From IMG/VR virus record IMGVR_UViG_3300025632_000023, positions 1-48,528 of that record: a DNA stretch of 48,528 nucleotides; one strand, given 5' to 3'. Source of the stretch: a virus. Below are positions 25,201-35,600 of this stretch, in pieces. Under the pieces are notes generated by a model. It saw only the letters and a program-made list of their open reading frames with translations, did no database searches and was not told the DNA's origin. How positions within the stretch are numbered: position 1 is the first letter of the stretch; each line of letters begins with the position of its first letter. Made by a program: the position numbers and the translations under genes.

Positions 25201-26722
25201 GACTTTTGTGGCTAAGAACGCAGAGTCTATGGATGCTTGTGACTTTGTGCCTTCTAGGGCGTGGAGTAAAGGCAGGGCTCACGTAAAGTTTGAGGACGCA
25301 CAAAACATAACCTACTACAACAGAGTATCTTACAGTGAGGAGAACGGAGACGATATTGGTGATTTTAAGCTATCCTCTTTCAATCCAGATGCGTTCTCGT
25401 GGAACAACTTCCAAAAAAGAAACGGCGCAGTCAACTTTATTGGGGAGTTAAATCAAAACCTGGCTGTACTGCAAGAAAACAAACTAACAATAGTTCCTAT
25501 AAACAGGAATGTCATTGAGTACGCTGATGGCGACTCTAACCTTACCGTTAGTAATAACGTTTTTGGAAGCCCTCAAGAGTCCAACGGAGACTTTGGTTGT
25601 GGTAACGATCAGTCATCCGTACTTCTCAAAGATGGGTTCATGTTCTTTGCAGATAGATCAAGACAAAAGATACTTATGAGCAACGGGTCTGAAATGGTTG
25701 CGATCTCAGATATTGAAATGTCGTCATACTTCGAGGGCGAGTTCGATGCTTTAGCTAATGCTAACGGAGCTAACGGAAGAATTGTAAGCGGATTCGACCC
25801 AGAAGAGAATATGTATCTAGTGACCATTGAACCAAGAGGTCATGATACTGATGCGTATCCTTTTGCAAATGGTGCTGCATACAATGGAACTACCGTTGGC
25901 TACTCTATAGGTGACAAACGATGGATAAGCAGATACAGCTTCCTTCCGTCGAACTACGCTAACATCGATAACAATCTTATATCTTGCAGTTACGACTCCG
26001 TTAGAGATACTATATTTCACGTTCATAACGGAACTACGCAGGGCGCATACAATACGTTCTATGGTACGGTATACGATTCAACCATCACGGCTGTCTCTAA
26101 GATATCTCCTTCTGACGTGAAGGTTTTTAATGCCGTTTCTTATGAGGGGGAAGACTTGGGCGCAGCAGGCGCGGGGCTGTGGCAAATAGGCGCTGGAGAC
26201 ATAAACACCAATCTAGGGGTTGTAAGCGGTAATGTAACGTTTATCGAAAAAGAAGGGTCGTTTTACTCTAAAATGCCAAGAAGCGGAGTTGGAGGTGCGG
26301 ATAAGTCTCAATACATAAACTTAGGTTTGCTTACTTTCGTCCCTGGTTCCGCCTCACCAATTTATACCGCCTCTTTAAACTTGTCTGCTCTTCCACTTCC
26401 TTTAAGTAAGACAATATCGTTACTCGTAATGACTACACCTTCTGCTACTTACGAAGGAATTGTAATAGAAAGCATTGTGGGTAATACGATTACTTTTGAC
26501 TTTAGCTCGGTAAACCCAGCCTTAGCTAATAATGGTCTTGAAGGGTATCAGGTTTACGTTGGCTTAGACGCTGCTGAAAACGGGGACAGCATCAGAGGAA
26601 ATTGGGCTGAAATAAAATTTACTTTGGACTCTGTTCCTGCATCGGCTCAAGAAAGACAGCTGTACTGTATTAACACTCATTTATCTAAATCTCAGTTGCA
26701 CCACCCGAAAGGCCAACAATAA
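22220..26722 (+). CDS. Large tail protein, probable nozzle/stabilisation (P22 gp10-like)
   Basis: A 1500-residue beta-rich protein. Residues 60-110 (DDARVIGSVSDSKRGYVYYFVW followed by AIYRHK and YQLVLQ) look like the start of the beta-propeller/nozzle proteins of podoviruses, and residues about 1130-1190 (DRSRQKILMSNGSEMVAISDIEMSSYFEGEF) repeat that style. The length is far above P22 gp10 (about 470), with extra beta domains in the middle, perhaps carbohydrate-binding. It forms the short tail tube tip. Coupled to the preceding gene by TAATG. Confidence 0.72.
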   Translation: MTIDKIKLRALAKDRDERFFDEGDYLDALNVFTGGTGESAEGVIKNVKGTVAASPLATADGVPLSDDARVIGSVSDSKRGYVYYFVWSNTPANHAIYRHKISNNTYQLVLQSSVLAFQQYSFVNAEVINGEFETDSETQTILYFTDNINPPRKINVDRALENNNFVFYSNDELIEALSVAKTPNLFPPEIQMDTDAAKTTNDLYGKTFQFATQYVYVDGEHSALSPHSDIVYTKYMAFQGVIDTNITQSFVQEENLALINTRWTDLNAFFSSPQREISKLRLLGRTNNVSPWFLIDEFNPNVDLVKADMTDATDFTYYTAADGVYRFYNNGLYPSVSGSVTDRVYNDVPQKATSQAIVGNRLMYASPNSGYGNVDVSATLGVTYHSAPDTGTYLSSSIYNVMSVFHEPLSMGQTGDGYLVFLFEGAPSVIQPNTQLTLTFTYKPPNFTQGGTYDSDGDSGTADVDAPIFRLETTNGTYYGGFGTDPIEVDAGTHHEDVNWATLSATIFVTEETTKADYLNLLNDEIEQQVLNYEFTSDGSAEMSFDVNTENDKTGTDYALNTFRLSWDMAFVYNTVVDTSTYGGGGTNDAILLKPKASNFSVPLAPLSTHTANQSGLNSFEADTVFTSLRTSQTTGDFGTVISAADYYVGYPTLYDPRFINTFNLDVGVDFVAEGYTLSPIQLNGAKDDSLVLLPLSSRRTFKAGCTHDLGIVYFDRHGRPGYVNELGTVYVSPFGDVAARLDGSVYNNGPCDINVTMTSDPPDWAAAYQIVYAGMGSFERFESYTVGGAWTEEGDNLTSDPFYVSLNTLVGYQNSGALKDYSYTPGDRLRIVSYVDVTDGSTVLYLDDEVVFDIVGLEVKTDGIDVNATGGYPDALDPGTSNHIGTFLKLRRIDTNNYDEFDGSSDNLWKSQVVVELLTPRKTVGNKIYYEIGEAKRILSAGELESTATDLHNNGNPIVLTEGDVHYRPMGMLSPNFETDPSNHFNGDSLDDWTFVAKNAESMDACDFVPSRAWSKGRAHVKFEDAQNITYYNRVSYSEENGDDIGDFKLSSFNPDAFSWNNFQKRNGAVNFIGELNQNLAVLQENKLTIVPINRNVIEYADGDSNLTVSNNVFGSPQESNGDFGCGNDQSSVLLKDGFMFFADRSRQKILMSNGSEMVAISDIEMSSYFEGEFDALANANGANGRIVSGFDPEENMYLVTIEPRGHDTDAYPFANGAAYNGTTVGYSIGDKRWISRYSFLPSNYANIDNNLISCSYDSVRDTIFHVHNGTTQGAYNTFYGTVYDSTITAVSKISPSDVKVFNAVSYEGEDLGAAGAGLWQIGAGDINTNLGVVSGNVTFIEKEGSFYSKMPRSGVGGADKSQYINLGLLTFVPGSASPIYTASLNLSALPLPLSKTISLLVMTTPSATYEGIVIESIVGNTITFDFSSVNPALANNGLEGYQVYVGLDAAENGDSIRGNWAEIKFTLDSVPASAQERQLYCINTHLSKSQLHHPKGQQ

Positions 26723-26723
26723 C

Positions 26724-26731
26724 TATATTTG
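26724..26731 (+). promoter_or_regulatory. -7 promoter box TATATTTG, leaderless start
   Basis: Exact match, two bases after the end of the 1500-residue gene and four bases before ATG 26736. TTG at 26696-26698 is 25 bases upstream. Confidence 0.78.
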
Positions 26732-26735
26732 CATT

Positions 26736-27821
26736 ATGGCTACCAAAAAAAATCTCACAGCTTTAAATAAGATCCTCCAATCTGGGGCGTTGAAAGACGC
26801 GCTTGCGATTAGTCAAAAATACACACCAGAGGATAGCGTTTACAAAGCAGACCAAACAAGAATAAACGATGCGATCTCTAATCTTACCAGAGAGCGATTC
26901 CCTGAGTTTGAGAAAGCACGTATGTCGGCATCTGGGCAATTCCTAGCGAATGAGTCTAAGAGAAACCTAGTGGAAGGAGAGCAGCGAGAAGCAAAGAGAA
27001 ACTTTCTTGGCGCTCTTGGCACTGCTGGAAGAACAAAAGGCGGCCTCAGGGGGTTAGCTAAACTGCTGGGTAAGCAATCAGACATTGAAAGTAAAATCGG
27101 AACGGAAGGAAGAAGAGAGCAAAGGCAGGCGGCAGCAGCGGCTCAGCAAGAACAAAAAATGGTTGGAGATTACAATCGAGGTTTAAGCGATCAGGAGAAG
27201 ATCTACGACTTTACAAAAGATAGAGACATCGACGCCCTGAAAAGCGAGAAGACAAGAGTTCAGGGTCTTTACGGTGACACTAGGGGCAGAAAGATGGGGG
27301 ACATCATGGAGATGGTTAGTAAGCTCGGAACATCAAGCAATGACGACAAAAAACAAGACAGTAGTAGTGTTGGTCAAGAAACGACTGATAGATTAGCTAC
27401 CTATGGGCCAGATAACACGGAATTACCCGATGGTGCTACAAAAGCTGGCGGCAAAACTCAAGCTGAAATTGACGCAATCAAAGCTGAAATAATCAAAAAG
27501 CAGAATACAGCGCAATCACAGCAGAATACAGCGCAACCACAGCAGAATACAGCGCAATCACAGCAGAATACAATTAATCAATTGGCTCAACTGACTAACA
27601 GGAGTGGATCGATGCCTCTAAATACATCACAATCTGCTGGCCCATTGGCAACATCTTCTTCGGGCTCCGCCCCAACAGCACAGCAGGAGGCAGCAGCAGC
27701 TTTATCTCAGCCTGGCGCAATGCAAAATGCTGTACAAAACATTCAAAACATTCAGGATTCATCAAAAAGAGCTCAAATGATTAATAATATCAGAGCTCTA
27801 AAGAGACTAGCATTCCCTTAA
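26736..27821 (+). CDS. Internal virion or ejection protein (probable)
   Basis: A 361-residue protein, highly charged and helical in the first 190 residues, Ala/Gln-rich, with a Gln-Asn-Thr-Ala repeat (unit QNTAQSQ, three copies plus a part, residues about 256-279). The end is basic-hydrophobic (IRALKRLAFP). Helix-rich, low-complexity proteins next to the giant gene are typical of ejected virion proteins. No homology recognised. Confidence 0.72.
   Translation: MATKKNLTALNKILQSGALKDALAISQKYTPEDSVYKADQTRINDAISNLTRERFPEFEKARMSASGQFLANESKRNLVEGEQREAKRNFLGALGTAGRTKGGLRGLAKLLGKQSDIESKIGTEGRREQRQAAAAAQQEQKMVGDYNRGLSDQEKIYDFTKDRDIDALKSEKTRVQGLYGDTRGRKMGDIMEMVSKLGTSSNDDKKQDSSSVGQETTDRLATYGPDNTELPDGATKAGGKTQAEIDAIKAEIIKKQNTAQSQQNTAQPQQNTAQSQQNTINQLAQLTNRSGSMPLNTSQSAGPLATSSSGSAPTAQQEAAAALSQPGAMQNAVQNIQNIQDSSKRAQMINNIRALKRLAFP
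27501..27572 (+). repeat. 21-base tandem repeat
   Basis: Three copies of cagaatacagcgcaatcaca-g (21 bases, one with tca to cca change) at 27501-27521, 27522-27542 and 27543-27563, plus nine bases of a fourth. In frame, encoding QNTAQSQ units. Confidence 0.9.
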
Positions 27822-27823
27822 TC

Positions 27824-29584
27824 ATGGCAGAAAATCAACAAAGCGGGCTCTTCTACAACAAAGAAGCCGATAGAGTACTAGGTACTGTTCATGATGACTT
27901 GTTAAGAGCTCAGCAGCAATCTAGGGCAGATCAAACCGCGCTCCAAGAACAAAAGCAAGCCGTTATTGACGCCGAAACAAAAGCCTCTACTGACAGAGAT
28001 AAGTTTATGGCAAAAGCGCTTAAAGAGCAGCTTGAGCTTGAACGAAAAGCCGCTGAGAAAAAAGCTAAGGAGGCTTCAGATGCGCGGGGCAAGATCCCAA
28101 CTTTGGCAAGCGCTCAGTGGGGAGGTCAAGGTGAGGCGTTGCAGATGTCGGCCATGTACCTCAGGGAAAACTTAGACAAAGGTGACAACCTCATCGAAAC
28201 GCTAGGAATAGAAAAAACTCAGTATTTAATAGCCCAGCTGGATGAAGCTTCGAAAAACATGCACAGCAGTTACGAGAAGTCTAGCCAGTTGGGTAGAAAA
28301 AACAACACCAGCTACAACTCTAGGCAAGAAGGCGATAAGGAATTTGTTGATTTTAATGATGAACAATACTATGCTGCTCAGGATGAACTTAATGCTAGAG
28401 GGCAATTCAAACCTTTTGTAAACCTACAGGCAGGAGAGTGGGACTTTGGTGGAGTACCTATCGGTCAGTGGGTTACAGATCAGGATAAGAGGAATAAGGA
28501 TATGATGTCAGCCGCTAAAAAGGCTGGATATCCTGCCACTGTTAAGACAGCCTGGGATCTTGATGGTAAATCGTATCTTACTCAGACCCCTGAAGGGATG
28601 CTAGAGACGCTGGACGATATCCTTGGGACCACCCCAGTAGAAACGGAAGATGGGCAGTTAAGGTATCACCCATGGCAATTGACAGCCATGAATGTAGCAT
28701 ACGATGACTATGTGGTCAACGGAGAGGGTGAACCTATGACGTATGACAGATACTTCAATGACGGACCAGCTGCGGCAGAAAACAGACAGAACGCATACGA
28801 GAACTTCGAGAACGAATGGATGAGGATTTTTAACCAAGAACAGAAGTACAAAAATAGAAAAAGGAGTGGCGGTAGTGGAGGCGGTAGCGGAGGCGACTCC
28901 AGTGCTCAAGACTTTGTAGAAAGTGCTACAATCGGTCAGATGCAAGAGAATAACGAAGTAAAAAAGACCCTTTATAAAGTCTTCTACAATTCTGAGATGG
29001 ACCCGCCATTTGGGTATGATACGGCAGAGTTTGAAGAGACTTACGGCATTAGAGGTCTTACGTCCAACCTGGGGCTGCCCCTTGACTTGACTGGTAATTC
29101 TAGAGGTATCAATTTTTTCAATATTACGCCTGAAGACCCTTCCGTTAAAATCAAAGCAGCGGCTTTATCCAAAGAAGGTAACATGTTTGTGGCTTATAGT
29201 GGACGAATCGATAGGACCGATCCAGAAAAAATCAGAGCCAACGATGACATTATGGGTGCTCTCGGAATAACGAATGAATCAGAAGGGGATAGACCTGATG
29301 TCTCTGTTGATGTCAGAGTTATTCCTTTTGGATCCAGACAATGGAAGAATGTTGTCATTGAGACTGGAAAGAGAGTAGCAAGGTTGAAGACGGACAGAAC
29401 CGCACTGAAAAAAGCTTTCAGTGACATCAAGGGGAATGATCAGGCTGTTTATTTTTATGTGGGCATGATGGCCCTGTCCAACCAGACCAACAGCTTATTT
29501 ATGGAAGAGATCAAAGCCGACCTTAAGGCTGACGGGCTGACTGAGGCTGAAATCGACTCGATCGCCTCGATCACATTGCCTTAA
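27824..29584 (+). CDS. Internal virion or ejection protein (probable)
   Basis: A 586-residue protein starting three bases after the preceding stop. N-terminal 90 residues form a charged coiled coil (ELERKAAEKKAKEASDA), then mixed domains, and a flexible linker at about 345-360 (RKRSGGSGGGSGGDSS), followed by a C-terminal globular part. This coiled-coil, linker, globular layout fits a virion protein that unfolds on ejection. No family recognised. Confidence 0.72.
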   Translation: MAENQQSGLFYNKEADRVLGTVHDDLLRAQQQSRADQTALQEQKQAVIDAETKASTDRDKFMAKALKEQLELERKAAEKKAKEASDARGKIPTLASAQWGGQGEALQMSAMYLRENLDKGDNLIETLGIEKTQYLIAQLDEASKNMHSSYEKSSQLGRKNNTSYNSRQEGDKEFVDFNDEQYYAAQDELNARGQFKPFVNLQAGEWDFGGVPIGQWVTDQDKRNKDMMSAAKKAGYPATVKTAWDLDGKSYLTQTPEGMLETLDDILGTTPVETEDGQLRYHPWQLTAMNVAYDDYVVNGEGEPMTYDRYFNDGPAAAENRQNAYENFENEWMRIFNQEQKYKNRKRSGGSGGGSGGDSSAQDFVESATIGQMQENNEVKKTLYKVFYNSEMDPPFGYDTAEFEETYGIRGLTSNLGLPLDLTGNSRGINFFNITPEDPSVKIKAAALSKEGNMFVAYSGRIDRTDPEKIRANDDIMGALGITNESEGDRPDVSVDVRVIPFGSRQWKNVVIETGKRVARLKTDRTALKKAFSDIKGNDQAVYFYVGMMALSNQTNSLFMEEIKADLKADGLTEAEIDSIASITLP

Positions 29585-29596
29585 GCGATATTTTCG

Positions 29597-29604
29597 TAAA
29601 TTTG
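29597..29604 (+). promoter_or_regulatory. -33/-7 promoter TAAATTTG, leaderless start
   Basis: Exact match; TTG at 29576-29578 gives an 18-base spacer. The giant gene's ATG is four bases downstream. It drives the 8.4-kb gene and probably the lysis cassette. Confidence 0.8.
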
Positions 29605-29608
29605 CTGT

Positions 29609-32600
29609 ATGGCAAACAATCTCATTGAAGAACAGATCCTTAAAGGTAGGGGTCGAATTTCCCTTTTAGCAGATGGTCACGACATCGAAGAAATAAACGA
29701 TTCGTTAGAGACCATTGAAAAAAAAAATCCCAGTCTAACCGAAGTCAATCTCGGAGCCACAGACGTTCGACCAGTAGAAGATTCGGCATCCACCTTGGAC
29801 GCTGGTTCTTCGGGTTCGTCATTAACTAGCGAGCCTACAAGAGTTATTGGGTTTTTTGATGAGCCAATTGAAGGTTCAGATGAAGATTCAATCCCTCTTC
29901 CTACAGTCGAAGACAGGGCGTTTTTTGATTCTGTTGGTTCTATAACTGAGAAGGTTATGAACGCAACCGAACGAGCTAATTATCTATATCAGTTCGGCCA
30001 GCCAATAACAGAGGGGATTGAGGGGAGACCACAAGACTTAACAGACCCCAGTAAAGTTTTAGAAGCGGCTAGAAGGATGAAGCCCGAAGAGCGTAAGTTT
30101 TATGCAAGCGCTAGATTGGATATTGCTCTTAATCTTAGAGCAAGTGAAGACCAAGACTACTTAGACAGAATTGAGCCTATTGACACTGAAATAAAATTCC
30201 TGCAAGAGAGGATTGATGCAGACGATTATCAACCTACCGTGGTCGGCGGCATGGCAGGTCCCACTTCGGTTACTTCAGGGATCGACAAAAAGAGAAAAGA
30301 TCAAGAGCAAGTAGAAGCGCTGTACCATGACAAAACAAGGATAACACATCTTACAAAGGCTCGGTATCAAGCAGACGATTTAGAAGAAGCGTATAGGCTT
30401 ATAACTGAGGAGCCTGAAAAATGGACCAAAGCGAAAAGAACTAGGTTTGGTCTGCCTAGAGAAACAGAAACCACAAAGTGGTTGGACTGGGCCTCTAAGG
30501 TTCAAGAGCTCGAAGAAAGTCTTTTCAATCACGGTCATGGTATTGCTATTGACATTGATGATGACGGCAAGACAGGGCTTGTCCATAGAGGTAGAGACAC
30601 CATGCTTGCTCTTGAGTTGATGGGCCTTACAACCCTAGACATAGCTATGTATACTGCGCTCACTGTTCAGGAGGTTAAAGGTGGCGTCTTTGACGCTCTG
30701 AGCGGAGGCTATTACGGAGAGGCTTTTGGAGATATAAACAAAACTCAAGAGGATCTCACAAAAAACTATGCTAACTGGAGCGACAGAACGAGAAAACAAA
30801 TAAGATCTAGATACACTAAAGATATGGTAACCTTCGAGGAGGAGCTCCTGATGGGGGACGCTGAATGGTATGAAGGGCTAGCCAGGTGGCAAAACCTTTT
30901 TAACGCCATAGAAAGCTCACCGTACTCAGCGATTGCTTTGACGACATTGGCTACAACTGGAAACCCATATTTGTCTGCTGGAGCCGTCTCAAGTATTAGC
31001 GCTATGGTAGAGTGGCAAGGCGCTAAAAAGATGCCTGTGTTCGATTCATTTTACATTGGAGGTGACAAGATCACGACATCCACCGACCCAGAGGTTTTCA
31101 AGCAAATCTATAAAGTGTACGAGGCAGGTGATGCCCCAGAGGATAACGGAAAGATTACACTTAAGGACGGAAGAGTGGTCAGGGTTGAGAGAAATGATTT
31201 TGCTAGGTTTGGCTATTCGTTCAACCAGGGCGTAACTGAGGGTGTTCCAGAGGTTATGGGGCTCGGAATGCTTGGCGGGCTGGTAAAGAGTGCCGCAAAA
31301 GGATCCAAGGCTGGACTGAAAGGATTCATAAAGGGTTGGGGTTTGGCAAGCGCTTATGGCTTTACAGAAGAAACACTTGAAGAAGCAACGACTGCCGTAC
31401 TTCAGGCGTGGAATAGAGGACAGTTTCTAGACGAACACTTGTCTTCCTCTGAGTACATAGCTAGGGTGGTCGAGCAGGCTGGTTCTGGAGGTATAGGTGG
31501 TGTCGGACTTGGCGGTGCTGGATATGTTGCAGCTAGAGGCAAGCAAGCGTATGACCTTGGAGGTTTGTTGGGATCAGAGGGTGGTGTTTACACCAGGATC
31601 AAAACTGGCCTGAGCGCTCAGGAAATGCTTGATTTGGTTGATATCAATGGGTTGCCTGTGGACTCAAAGTCGTTAAGAGAGGCCAAGAAGAAGTACGACG
31701 AGCTCAAAAAGAGCGGCGAAGACGTTAACGCAATTAACAACGCAAGAGCTGAGTTTGAGCAAGAGCTGAGAGACGTCTCTAATAAAATGAAAAACGGGAA
31801 GGACTTGGTTAACACCTTGATAGAGAAAGGAGAGCTACAGATTGCAGAAGACATAATGACGGCGTCCTTTTTTATGGATGAGGCTAGGAAGCGATTACAA
31901 GGGATCGATCAAGGATCGGTTGGACTTGGTGCTTTGAACCTTCAGGAAGCTGAAAAAATGCTTAAAGAAGCTCTAAAGAAAGCAGAGACTGTCTTGGCTA
32001 CTGAAGAGAAAATTACAGAAAACATAGACGGATTTAAAGCTTTAGACGAATTTGAATCTTTTCAGCTTGAGCGCTTAGAAGAGATTCGTGGGTACTTGGA
32101 CCTTAATAACGAGGGGATAGCTTCTGATCTTGGAGTGACTGTAGAACAGCTTAAAACCTTTACGGAAAAAGCTGGATTGGGGGCATTGGCCGCAGCTATG
32201 GCCGCTTCTAAAAACACTAACGGTGTTGTAAAGATTTTTGAAACATCAGAGGAGTACAACGCTGCCGTGCCGCTAGAAATACTGGCAGACAGACAGAAGA
32301 GTTTGGCTCAGTTTGTTACCACTACAAATGAGGACGGGACTACCAGCGTAGAAATCCACTTGTCTCCAAGCGCTAGGGCTGTTGACATTTTTGAGGAGGT
32401 GATTCACTACCAGGTGAAAAAAGCTGGATACACAGATGAGCAGCTGAGGGCCATGGCGGATGAGCTCCTTGCTCACGAAGATCAAGGAGTTAGACGTATC
32501 GCTGAGCAGAGAAAGGAAGAGTACGGCGATGATGCAGAAGAGATAGTAGCTGGCGTATTGAGGTCTAATCCACAGGTTAAGTTTGACAATAAAGATATTG

Positions 32601-35600
32601 CCAATCTAAACAGTGCGTTAGCCGAGAACTACACCGAAAGTAAGCTCATGGAGATTTTGCAGAAGCAATCTATCGAAAGCTTTGAGGATGTAAACCAATA
32701 CATGAAGGAATACAATGAGATGCAGCAATTGCTGGCTACTGCTGCGGTTACAGACTTAGCAGAGAGGTACTCAAGTTTAGATAACCTGACCTCTATATCA
32801 ATGGTTGAAGCTGCGGACGAGCTTGGGTTTGACTTAAATACGATCACTCTAGATCAAGTCGGAGAGCTAACAAAGTATCTCAACAACCAGGTTGGTGTTT
32901 CTACATCCTCTCTAACAAAGGGGATGTCTGCCAGTAGCTTTCCTCACCCTGAAATTATTGAGGTTCTAGACAAAGCAAAATTGCTGACCAAAGGCGGTAA
33001 GCTTCGACACGACGTAGCCGTAATAGTCATGAAGGTTGACGAAACGGGGACTAGCCCTATAGAGTACACTGATCCCACTACTGAAAAAAAATCTGAGATT
33101 ATGTTTATGGGCGGTGTCGACATGGAAAAAGCCATGGCTCAAAACCTCGCCCCTGTTTTAATTGCTGGCTCAAACCCGCAAACAGCCTCAAGAATGGAGG
33201 GCTCTCTTAGAGAGAAGTCCGAGAATGGTTATGTTGTCGTTTTGTATATGCCTATGGGTGTTGATGCCGTTAAAACTAGTGAGAAGCTGTATACTTACTC
33301 TTTAAACGAAATAAACAACAGCCTGATTAATAAAGAATACGATACTGCCACAACAGCTAAAGCTCTCATCAAAGCTTTTGAGCCATACGCTCCAAACGAT
33401 GGTACGTTTTCCGTAAGGTTTTCGGAGACTCGTTACAACGACAGGGGAGAGAAATCTGTCCGAAGGCAGACTGAATATTTTGAGACCGAGGAGGCGGCCA
33501 ATGATTTTATAAAGGAAAATAAAGCTGAATCAGAGAAGAAAAGAAACAAGTTTAATAATCCTCAAGATCAATACGATGTAATCAGAACTGCGTGGGTTGA
33601 TGGAGAATACACTGTACAGGAGACTGAGAATACGGGGTTTTATTCCAAAATGAAAAACCTCGAAGCCAAAATGCTTAAGCTTGAGGGATTAGGCCCATAC
33701 AGCAAGAAAAAATCCGATTTAGAAAATGAGGTGTTCCAACTCACGACAGAAGTGTTAGGTGACATGATCGGTGAGCGGAAGTACTACAAGGCCGATTTTT
33801 TAACCACAGAATCAAGAGAGGCTATACTTAAGAGTCTCGAAAAAAGCCTCGGTATTGACCTTACCGCACATATAGATGCAATAAAATCAGATGCGTTTAA
33901 AGGAAGAGAAAGAACAGAGTACCAAAGACAAATATTTTCTATGGCTATAGGCCAGCTGGCTAACAACCCAAAAGAAAAAGGAAGAAGTTCTTCGATGGTG
34001 CCGACTAGGTTCGGACGAACGCAATATGAGCACGGGATTTCTTTCAAGCAGGGATCCGTTACTTACAGGCAATTCACCGAACCTATCAATCCAGCCGATC
34101 TTGGCTTTACAGACGAAATACTGAACAAACCCCAAAAGCACAACAACGAGATCATTGATCAATGGTCGATACGGCAAGGAGCACAAGACAAGGTTAACAC
34201 TAAGTCTTCTAAGTTTATGGGATTGCCAGAAGGTCAGTTTACTGTTGCATGGACCGAAACCAGAAACGTAGGACACAAAGGTCTTTACACGACCCATCAA
34301 AACCACACCAAAACCTTTAATGATGGGTGGCATTTCTGGAATTGGTGGGTTTGGTATACAGGTAACGGAAGCTCAAGAGCAACCAGCGTCCTGGGAGGAT
34401 GGAACTACAGAGACCAGAGCGGAAAGAAAATCTACATTGAGGAGAACAGAAAAATACCTCAGAAGAAGCAGGCAAGATATCAAGACATGGAGCCTGGGTA
34501 TAAATCTTGGGAGCAACAAGCCACTGAAAAAAACAAAAGAGAAATTGAGGGCCGCCAAGAAAGACAAAGATCAGATGAAGTAAGGTACGATATAGCTAAG
34601 ACTCAACTGGACGAAAAACTAGCGGGAACCAACTTGACATACAGGTTGCTTGACAGCTACGTTGGCGCCTCCCGTGAGGCCGCTATCGATAATAGTTTTT
34701 ACGGGAGAAGGACAGCTGATTATGTTCAAACCGCTGAGAGATTGGGCAACGTCATGATTGGTGTTAACGAGCTATCAGAAGGAGAAATTATTTCTTGGTA
34801 TCCGAAGACATACGATTTAGCTGGGGCTCCTCTTGATGTCTACTCCAATGACTACACGTTGATGGAGGTTGCATTCAAGGAGATTCAAGGAGAAAAAGCC
34901 ACTATCCATGATGTTCGTGGGTGGCTACAGCGATACGCAAGGTTCGAGAACGAAACAGACGCGCTGGTCCACACCGTTCAGAAAACAACGGATGGCTTTA
35001 GGGTTTCCGTAGGGCTAAACGTTCACAACTCTATTGTTGATGATATGGGCCAGGAGTACGATTTTTCAAGGGGGTACAAGAGCTTCCATGAGATGATGGA
35101 AATCATTTACGATTCTAAGAATGGGGTGTACGGAGACCCATTGGATTTCTCGGAGAGTGCAAAAACAGAAGCGAAGTCGTCTCGCATTCTGCCTAACAGG
35201 TACTACGACCTGAAGGGGCAGATAGGAGCCTGGCCTGCATTTAGCAAGTGGGCCTACGGGTTTTTTGTCAACGACAAGAAGCCTATCCTAGATATTCAGC
35301 AAGAGATCTTGGAGGAGTACGGAACGATACCAGAGGAGTACAACTTCGAAGAAATAGAACAGCTTATGTACGGTCGAACACGATTCGCTATGGAAAACCT
35401 TGACGAAAAGATGCAGACCGCTAAGGAGTTTATGTTGAATGGCAACATTTCTCATATTGATCTGAGTCAGTTTATGTACGCTCTTCACGCTCAAGAAAGA
35501 AACCAAAAGATCTCAAAGACTAGACCAGACATGGAAAACGGATCTGGTATGTACGACGAAGACGCTTCTGAAATAATCAGACAGTTGGACTCCCCTGAGA

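Noticed and set aside
33887-34333. 148-residue minus-strand frame
   Set aside because: Antisense to the giant gene, Leu/Ser/Arg-rich composition typical of a shadow.
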